The translations under genes and the position numbers were made by a program. Shown one piece after another: positions 57,370-64,000 of a stretch of 64,000 nt of DNA. The DNA lies in assembly GCF_050003625.1 (NCBI RefSeq), contig NC_134401.1, positions 93,660,852-93,724,851 on the forward strand. The letters are read 5' to 3'. Every line of letters begins with the position of its first letter. Within the stretch, counting starts at the first letter, position 1. A model generated the notes under the pieces. It saw only the letters and a list, made by a program, of their open reading frames with translations, ran no database searches and was not told the DNA's origin. The stretch is from Haematobia irritans. Taxonomy: Eukaryota; Arthropoda; Insecta; Diptera; Muscidae.

Positions 57370-57830
57370 ACCAGCAAGCAAAATATCATTTGCAAAAGGC
57401 ACTTGATAATATCGATACATGGGAATAAAAAAATCAAGCGAAGAGAACACGTCAAAAATAAGTTTCAGGAAGCAAACCTCAAAACTCAAATCAGAGGATA
57501 ATTTTCATCAAAATCAAAAATATATATTAGGAATAAACTGCTTCTGTATGAATATTCAAATGGTCAAGCCTATGCTGTTATATGGGGTTTTGCGAATAAC
57601 ATTGAGGTCAATGAAATTCAAAAGCTATAAAAAGAATACTACTCGCTATAGTGCAAACTCTTTCGTATATAAGGAACACTGACCTTCATCGAGATCTTAA
57701 AATTAATTAAGTATCAGATGAAATAAGAATTAAACGTGTAGGCATTTCATTAAACTTCGTCGTCATACAAACGCTGTTCAAAATTAAATATTCATCAATA
57801 ACTTCTCAAAAAATGTTGCATAGGGCATAT
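57370..57830 (+). pseudogene. Decayed jockey-like LINE fragment
   Basis: With frameshifts, pieces read as the end of a jockey-type reverse transcriptase: KRREHVKNKFQEANLKTQ, then YIRNKLLLYE, then a trace of a QAYAVIWGF-like motif and INQVSDEIRIKRVGISL. No intact domain remains. Confidence 0.5.
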
Positions 57831-57835
57831 CATAA

Positions 57836-57975
57836 CGGGTGATTTTTTAGCTATTATCTTTTTGGCGATTCTGGTTTAAACAGCTGACACTTTAGTTTTG
57901 TCTACATTTAACCATAAATAGTTAAAGGTGCAATGCTTGTAAATTATTGAATTTTATTATGAGTTTGAGGATTTT
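57836..57975 (+). mobile_element. Remnant 5' end of a mariner-like element
   Basis: GGGTGATTTTTTAGCTATTA, TCTTTTTGGCG and GCTTGTAAATTATTGAATTT match, from memory, the terminus and N-terminal coding start of another mariner family common in flies. Only about 140 bp remain. Confidence 0.4.
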
Positions 57976-58624
57976 ATCGAAAGCTGGGGTATCACAAAAA
58001 TGAATTTTGGAAGAGTACAATGTCCACAAATCAACTGGGCCTCAAGTTAAAAATATCTGAATCGATTTTGACCATATTTGGTACATACAATAGTATCGTT
58101 AAAAGTACCGCTTGTGCAAAATTTGAAGTAAGTCAGGGTAAAACTCTGGCTTTTGAGACCATATAAGTCCAAATCGGGCGAAAGATATATATGTGAGCTA
58201 TATCTAAATCTGAACCGATTTTAGCAAAATTTGACACACTTAACGATACTATCAAACGTACCCCTTGTGCAAAATTTGAAGCAAATCATGGCAAAACTCT
58301 GGCTTTTGTGAACATATAAGTTCAAATCGGACGAAAGATATATATGGGAGCTATATCTAAATTTGAACCGATTTCAATCAAATTTACCAAGCATTAGTAG
58401 AATGTCAATTCTACCCTCTGTGCAAAATTTCACGAAGATCGGTAGTAAACTTTGGCCTCTGTGGTCATATGAGTCTAAATCGGACGAAAGATATATATAG
58501 GAGCTATATCTAAATCTGAACCGATTTGGCTGATATTTTGCAAGAATTTCGAGATTCATAAAATATTTGGATGTATGGTATTTCAAGAAAATCGGTTGAT
58601 AAACATGCTAACTATGATCAAATC

Positions 58625-60607
58625 GATATTAAATGGACTGACAACTCTCAATGTTGATCCAGGTATACTTAGGCTGTTAGACGAACTTCTAATAAAGAGA
58701 CGTATTTCAGCCACACTAGGGCAAGCAAACATACAAAGGTATGTGAACAGAGGCACTCCCCAAGGAGGAGTTCTATCACCTCTTCTTTGGAATGTTGCTA
58801 TAAACAACCTTCTGGTTTCTCTAGAAAAAGAAAGGATAAAAGTGGTGGCATACGCAGATGATGTGGCGCTAGCAGTCAGGGGAAAATTCCCATCCACAAT
58901 CAGAGATATTATACAGAGAGCTCTCCGGATGACTGAGAAATGGGCGAAAGATAATGGTCTTGGTCTAAATCCAGCAAAGACAGAAATAGTCATGTACTGC
59001 AAAGATCGCAAAACTCCCACGGTTAGGCCCATTTCCTTAGGGGGTACTGAAATTCCCTTTGGTGAGTGTGCAAAATACCTTGGCGTTATTTTGGACAGGA
59101 AGCTGAATTTTAGGCTTAATATTGAAGAGAGGGCGAGAAAAGCCACGGTAGCTTTGTACTCGTGCAAAAAGGCAATAGGGAAAAAGTGGGGACTAAGACC
59201 AAAAATTGTGCATTGGCTATACACGGCAGTGGTTAGACCTATAATGCTATATGGTGTTGTAGTCTGGTGGCCGGCACTTCAGAAACCGACTTGTTTAGAT
59301 AAAGTTCAGCGTATGGCGAGCTTATGTATCTCAGGCGCATTTAGTAAGACAGGAACAGACTCCCTTAATGTCATGCTACATCTATTGCCTTTAGACATTT
59401 TGGCCAAACAGTCAGCTGCAACAACGGCTGTGCGGTTGCGCGAGCTATCGCTGTGGTCGGAAAAAATGTACGGTCATAGTTCGGTCCTCAAAGTAATGCC
59501 AGATGTGCCTAACGTAGTGGATTACACCCTGGCAAAACCACTTTTCGACAAAAAGTTTGAAACTCTAATTCCCAACAGTGAGGCGTGGTGTACACAGACC
59601 CCGGGGAATAAAAGATATATAGATTTCTATACTGATGGCTCCAAATTGAATGGACAAGTGGGGTTCGGAGTACATTCTAAAGATCTGGAAATTCGAATAG
59701 CGAAAAGATTACCTAATCACTGTAGTGTTTTTCAGGCTGAAATATTGGCAATAAGAGAGGTGGTGAATTGGCTGAGAAGTAATGTTCCAACAAATATTGG
59801 CATTAATATATACTCAGACAGTCAACCTGCAATAAAATCCTTGGACTCTGTGTTCCTTAACTCAAAAACGGCCATCGACTGCCGCAAATATCTCAATGAG
59901 ATGGCTGAGCAGTACAATATTCACCTAATATGGGTGCCTGGTCATAGGAACATACCGGGGAACTGTGAAGCAGATGTGTTAGCAAGGCTAGGAACTACCT
60001 TACATATTCCAGGGGAACTAGAATCTGTTGGTATGCCTCTGGCCACCTGCAAGCTCTTACTGCGTGAGAAGGCTGTTATGATGACCAATATTCGATGGGA
60101 AAATTGCAAGGGTTGTAACGACACCAAGCAAATATGGCCCCATTTAAATTTAAACCGCACACTAGATATGCTAGTGTTCTCAAGGCGTCAGATAGCACTC
60201 CTAATATCTGCTATAACGGGTCGCTGCCTGATAGGCGAATTTGCAAAAACTATAGGTGCGAAGTATAATGACTATTGTATAAGCTGTCATGACGTGGAGG
60301 AAAAGGAATCAATTAAACACCTCTTGTGTGAGTGTCCTGCTTTTTGTGTAAGGCGTAAGCGAATTTTAGGAGCATATAGCTTTAGATTACTGGCTGACCT
60401 GGAAAACGTTAACTTAAGCAGTTTGTTAATGTTTTTGGAGCAATCTGGTTGGTTCCACAAAAGTAAATAATAGAGAAGGTTCAGTGGTTAAGACTAGAAG
60501 TGCCCATATGTAATAGGTACTTTTAGTTAAATGTGGTATCACAATGGACTGAATAGTCTAAGTGAGCCTGAAATTTAATCGGGCTGCCACTTTAACCTAA
60601 CCTAACC
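58625..60607 (+). mobile_element. 5'-truncated LOA/I-like LINE with intact RT/RNase H end
   Basis: Flanked by a 12-bp direct repeat ATGATCAAATCG (58613-58624 and 60608-60619). The 3' UTR ends ATCGGGCTGCCACTTTAACC followed by TAACC-like repeats instead of poly(A). It belongs to the RNase H-carrying non-LTR group (LOA, I or R1; LOA favoured). It is inserted in C2. Confidence 0.88.
58626..60470 (+). CDS. LINE reverse transcriptase C-terminal part with RNase H and zinc knuckle
   Basis: An open frame of 614 codons in the LINE, continuing an accidental upstream ATG at 58575 that lies in the host repeat. It holds the RT palm (RGTPQGGVLSPLLWN, then VVAYADDVALA with the catalytic Asp pair), the thumb, and a region with YTAVVRPIMLYGVVVWWPAL. 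An RNase H domain follows at roughly 59620-59990 (FYTDGS, FQAEILAIREV, YSDSQPAIKSL, HRNIPGNCEADVLAR). The C-terminal CCHC-like motif is C-ISC-H...H-LLCECP. ORF1, endonuclease and the N-terminal RT fingers are missing through 5' truncation, so it cannot move alone although the frame is unbroken. Lack of decay suggests recent insertion. Confidence 0.88.
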   Translation: MLNGLTTLNVDPGILRLLDELLIKRRISATLGQANIQRYVNRGTPQGGVLSPLLWNVAINNLLVSLEKERIKVVAYADDVALAVRGKFPSTIRDIIQRALRMTEKWAKDNGLGLNPAKTEIVMYCKDRKTPTVRPISLGGTEIPFGECAKYLGVILDRKLNFRLNIEERARKATVALYSCKKAIGKKWGLRPKIVHWLYTAVVRPIMLYGVVVWWPALQKPTCLDKVQRMASLCISGAFSKTGTDSLNVMLHLLPLDILAKQSAATTAVRLRELSLWSEKMYGHSSVLKVMPDVPNVVDYTLAKPLFDKKFETLIPNSEAWCTQTPGNKRYIDFYTDGSKLNGQVGFGVHSKDLEIRIAKRLPNHCSVFQAEILAIREVVNWLRSNVPTNIGINIYSDSQPAIKSLDSVFLNSKTAIDCRKYLNEMAEQYNIHLIWVPGHRNIPGNCEADVLARLGTTLHIPGELESVGMPLATCKLLLREKAVMMTNIRWENCKGCNDTKQIWPHLNLNRTLDMLVFSRRQIALLISAITGRCLIGEFAKTIGAKYNDYCISCHDVEEKESIKHLLCECPAFCVRRKRILGAYSFRLLADLENVNLSSLLMFLEQSGWFHKSK

Positions 60608-60757
60608 ATGATCAAATCGGGGATAAATATATATGGCAGCTATATCTAAATCTGAACCGATTTTTCCAATAGCGATTGTCTCCATCCCAAGAAACGGCCC
60701 TGTGCCAAAATTGAGGACTTAAATTGCGAGCTGTACTTTGCGCACAAAATTACATAT

Positions 60758-60788
<31 letters not shown>

Positions 60789-60927
60789 GACATCGCTAAA
60801 TCGACTCAGGATTTAATTCTAAGGCGATCGGTATACTAAAAGATGGGTCTATGACCACTATTTCTTGGCGTTACATACAAATGCACAAACTTATTATACC
60901 CTGTACCACAGTAGTGGTGAAGGGTAT

Positions 60928-61027
60928 AAAAAGGGAGATTAAATACGTATATAATTAAGTTTAAAGTTTCTATAGAAATAAAATTTTGACAAATACCCTC
61001 CACCATCCTATGGTGGAGGGTATAAAA
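60928..61027 (-). repeat. Minimal family A derivative (A16)
   Basis: The piece AAATACGTATATAATTAAGT and one 29-bp unit are joined directly to a palindrome made of the 5' end (ACCCTCCACCATCC then TATGGTGGAGGGTATA). Everything else is deleted. Confidence 0.65.
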
Positions 61028-61072
61028 ATGAATCAGAACTTAACTTGAATGGTTCAAACGGAAGGAGTATAT

Positions 61073-61348
61073 TAGGTTGAAGTGGCATTTGTGATACCAC
61101 ATCCATTGTGGTCCACATTAACTAAAATTACCTATTACATATGGAGACTTCTAGTTTTAACCGCTGAACCTTCTCGATTATTTTCTTCTGTTGAACCAAC
61201 CAAATTGTTTCAAAACCATTAGCAGACTGCTTAAGTTAATGTTTTCCAGGTCCTCCATTAAGTTAAAGCTATATGCCCCTAAAATTTGCTTACGCCTTAC
61301 ACAAAATGCAGGACACTCAAACAAGAGATGTTTAATTGATGATTCTTA
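61073..61348 (-). mobile_element. LOA/I-like LINE 3' end, dead-on-arrival copy
   Basis: On the minus strand it matches the last about 275 bp of the LINE at 58625-60607 (AAGCAAATTTTAGGGGCATA, TTTTGGTAGTT-like coding end, ACCTATTACATATGG in reverse). It is strongly 5' truncated. Confidence 0.75.
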
Positions 61349-61362
61349 ACGTAAGTAATAAG

Positions 61363-61588
61363 ACCAACTAGAAGAAAATTGATCGAAAAATGACAAAGTT
61401 ATAAGCAATTGCGTGAACAAATCCGATGTCAAATCATGCAAAAGTGAACAACTCACCCACACAAAAATGCCCCTCGGCCACAGTGAAATGCATTTTTGTG
61501 TGGGTCAGTGGCTCATATTTGCATGATTTGACATCATTCAATTTCTTATAACTTTGTCATTTTTCGGCAGTTTTTCTTCTAGTTGGTC
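61363..61588. repeat. Long inverted repeat (hairpin, about 100-bp arms)
   Basis: The left arm 61363-61470 (ACCAACTAGAAGAAAATTGA to CACCCACACAAAAATGC) and the right arm 61490-61588 are reverse complements with few mismatches and small gaps. The loop is about 19 bp (CCCTCGGCCACAGTGAAAT). No target duplication was recognised. Confidence 0.8.
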
Positions 61589-61599
61589 GTTTTTTCAAT

Positions 61600-62135
61600 A
61601 GTTTATACTTTTTTGGCGGAAAAGGTTCATTGTAAAATAAGATTTTTTTGTGAAAATATGAATTTTTCGCATCGCTATTTTTTTAACCACTTAACTTATC
61701 ACAGATCCCATTGTAAACGATTATTTGTCATTAATAACTTTAATTTATGTACAAACAACGATATAATTGGACATTTCTAACTCGATATATAATTTGTTTA
61801 GTGAAAAAAAGAGCGAAAAACTAAAAATAACGGGATATCTCAAAAACTGTTCCATAAAAAATTTTTAAACATTTTTTTTTTCGAATTCAGCAGATCAAAA
61901 TACAAAAGTCGACTCTCATTAAGTGTACATTTTCAGTGTAAATTAGTGTTAATTATTTATCAAAATATCACCAAATTTTTTAATTCACATCCAAAACACT
62001 GAATTCGGATCGCGACATAAGAAGTGATGCATATTCAGTGTAACGGCTGTTGAAATGGTGGACTAAAACACAATTAATTTATGTGTTTTAGTTTTATACA
62101 AAGAAACTGTACAACGTTTTTCTTTGTTCTTTTGA
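61600..62135. other. AT-rich stretch, no recognised gene
   Basis: A 65-codon frame at 61583-61780 has no motif. AATTCACATCCAAAACACTG (61980-62000) is an inverted relative of a segment near 55650. Confidence 0.4.
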
Positions 62136-62139
62136 CTTC

Positions 62140-62330
62140 AGTTACGAAATTAATTGAAGCAATTAATTTTTGATCAAAATTTCTTCAATCACGGATATGA
62201 TAATATATGTGAAATACACCAGTAAAAACATAATTGATTCAATTAATTTATGTGATTTAATTTTATTTTTATTAAAACAAAATGCTTACTTGAATTAACA
62301 TTTTAATTGAATATCCTTTTAAGTTTTTAT
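62140..62330. repeat. Degenerate family F copy (F4)
   Basis: GTTACGAAATTAATTGAAGC, TCTTCAATCACGGATATGAT and ATAATTGATTCAATTAATTT match family F. Ends not defined. Confidence 0.5.
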
Positions 62331-62334
62331 TTAT

Positions 62335-64000
62335 TTACTAGCGTAACCGGCCCGCTTCGCTGCGCCTCCCGAAGCATATTTTCATTAACTTAGTCAACCA
62401 TATCTTTCGATCTGAAAACAAATTCGAAAAGATTTGAAGTCTTTTAAAGAGTAGGGTCAGGGGAAGTCTGGCACAAAAACTGAAGTACTGATTATTCACT
62501 CCATGGTTTCCACATACGTGTCCCGCACATTTCAAAAAAATCGGTATACTTGATTTTTCGTTTATATACAGAAATAGGGCGGTTATGCAGATGTAAAACG
62601 GACCGGCTTAACAAATGTCGGGTATGGGTGTTCCCTTTGTTTTTTAATTGTTCTGTACTCAAATCGTTGGACAATCTTCTACATTTCTTGTAAATAAAAC
62701 TTCATGTACATTTAAGTTTTTTACTTAAAAAAGTCTGTCAGAAGCCTGTGGAAAAATCATAAAACCATGTGCCGAGTTCCCATTTATCGACAATCATCTA
62801 CTTTCTAGAAAATAGGGCAAAAGGGACCCCCCCCCTTCTTCGCTCCTCCCCGACCAGATATCGTAAATTCACGTACCCTATATTCATTTCACAAACTACC
62901 CAACTTCACTATTCCACTTCCCCAACCAGACATCGAAAAATTATGTACCCCGTATAAATTTATTCATCTTCTCCCAATTTCAAGTACATCGGAGAAGGTC
63001 AGATTTTGCTCTAATTTTTGTATAGGGACGTCACTTTCTCTGCAAATTCCAAGAAAATCTGTAAACTTTCCTCCAAGTTGCATAGTGTGGGGCAAGGAGA
63101 AGGTTCCCATCCAAATACCAAAAAATCAAGTACTCCATATTGATTTCATAACCTTCCACTACGGTCTTTGTAAATTTCATGTAAACTTGAGAATTCTAGT
63201 TTTTTTCAGTTTTAGAGGAGGAAGCGGAACCTAAAGAAAACCAAAAAAACTGCTAAGGACGAGCAGCAATTCAAGGCAAACTGGCTTTCTGCGGCGAAGA
63301 AAGTGGACAAGGTAACTGTTTAAAATCTGATGGCAGGTGTCAAGTGTGAGGCCCGGCAATTCGGATTTGGAAAAGCGAAAGCCTAACTGAATATTTTTCC
63401 TGAATTTTATACTAATTGAACTTGAAAAAGAAATTTAATTTGATTATTAAATAAACGATTTCACCGATTTACACGCGTTTTCCCTTGACCAAATTTTGAC
63501 CGTATCACCCTTTAACCTACTCCACATCCTCTCTAAATTTCAAGTACATTTGAAAAGTTTAATTGTACTTGAGGAGAAATGCAATCTCCCTGTGCGCTTT
63601 TATTTTCCCGGACCAAATATTAAAAAATCATGTACCCTATATAAATTTCATAATCTCCCCAAAGTTCTCCGTAAATTTTCAGTAAGTCGATAAATTTTAG
63701 TATTTTCACGGTATTTAAAAAAAGTCGGACAAAGGGAAGGCCACAATCCTTGACCAAATATCGAAAAATAAAGTAGCTGTTCTTTGCCTAGGCGCCCCCT
63801 CCCCTGAAAATTCCAAGCAAATCGGATAATTTTGTTCCAATTTTCAAAAAGTCGAGCAAATATTAAAAAAAAAACATGTACCCCATAGTAAATTCATAAC
63901 CTCACGGCGTGTTCTCTGTAAATCTCAAGTAAATCAGAAAAGTTTTGTTTTTCTACTATACTTTAAACAAAAATCGTATAAAAGGGTTGTCCACCTCCGC
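62335..64000. repeat. Degenerate long repeat with about 150-200-bp units
   Basis: It begins CTAGCGTAACCGGCCCGCTT (62339), a motif seen at the edge of many insect repeats. Units carry ATCGTAAATTCACGTACCCT, AAAATCATGTACCCTATATA and TTTCAAGTACATCGGAGAAG. A DD37E fragment is nested at 63224-63512. No gene was recognised; the window ends inside the repeat. Confidence 0.5.
63224..63512 (+). pseudogene. 3' fragment of a DD37E transposon
   Basis: It matches the last about 290 bp of the element at 54007-55293: AACTGCTAAGGACGAGCAGC, GAAGAAAGTGGACAAGG, GAATTCGG-like region, then the terminal CGTATCACCCTT. The A-run (ACCAAAAAAACTGC) keeps the base lost in the longer copy. GTAACTGTTTAAAATC adds its own stop. 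TA follows the end. Confidence 0.8.

Larger units (their letters stand above)
58040..60930 (-). mobile_element. DINE-like family C element (C2), hosting a LINE
   Basis: On the minus strand the 5' end is TATACCCTTCACCACTACTG at about 60930, followed by a GTCCGTCTGTCTGTCCGTCC run and C units. Units continue on the other side of the LINE at 58612-58040 (AGCTATATCTAAATCTGAAC). No 3' end was identified. Confidence 0.7.

Noticed and set aside
57280..57489. Minus-strand frame with a dehydrogenase-like look (LLAGKVDVVIVVG)
   Set aside because: I considered it as the missing SDR first exon, but no donor fits phase 0, part of it lies in the mariner terminus, and the plus strand reads as a jockey-like LINE remnant.
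62338..62674. Minus-strand frames near 62.3-62.7 kb as a gene
   Set aside because: No motif; the region is a degenerate repeat beginning at the CCGGCCCGCTTCGCTGCGCC motif.

Overview
The window looks like nuclear DNA of a calyptrate fly. A stable-fly or horn-fly type muscid fits best, with the horn fly Haematobia irritans as first guess. Four things point there: very AT-rich DNA, short exons separated by large introns, nested transposons of several superfamilies, and a mariner copy at 33774-35047. That copy, as I remember the Himar1 sequence described from H. irritans, is nearly the same element. The species call is an inference; the eukaryotic, insect-like structure is directly visible. No bacterial, plasmid or CRISPR features were seen.

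Two host genes can be rebuilt with matching reading phases across GT-AG introns, both on the minus strand. An insect odorant receptor (7tm_6 family) runs from 36584 down to 26731 in four exons (441 codons). Its first intron is 8.4 kb and packed with mobile DNA. A short-chain dehydrogenase/reductase of the retinol-dehydrogenase type runs from 51151 down to 43410 in four exons. Its first coding exon, upstream of the Rossmann TGxxxGxG motif, was not found here. A possible third gene is a two-exon, 60-codon membrane peptide at 14287-14006.

Most of the rest is mobile DNA. The bulk is three families of non-coding elements that resemble fly DINE-1/INE-1 (Helentron-type) repeats. Family A begins with a hairpin around ACCCTCCACCATAGGATGG, has a 153-bp tandem array and then a 29-bp tandem array, and ends in GGCCGTATATACTTGTT. 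Family B and family C begin with related hairpins. About sixteen A copies, four B and three C were recognised. Into and between them are inserted small TA-flanked elements with termini of the form CAC..AAAAA (families T, V, H, D, F), a hAT-like element built of CACTCACG motifs, tRNA-derived SINEs, LOA/I-like and CR1/jockey-like LINE copies, and Tc1/mariner transposase genes (Himar1-like DD34D, DD37E, DD41D), all inactivated.

Nesting can be read base by base in several places because the target duplication, once collapsed, restores the interrupted sequence. Examples are family H in a LINE in family A (20061-25157), family T in D (37835-38817), V in A (15870-16779), H2 in A (51718-52214), SINE S1 in A (27939-28265) and a LINE in C (58625-60607). 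The SINE S family carries the same 3' tail as the LOA-like LINE, which suggests that this LINE supplies its reverse transcription.
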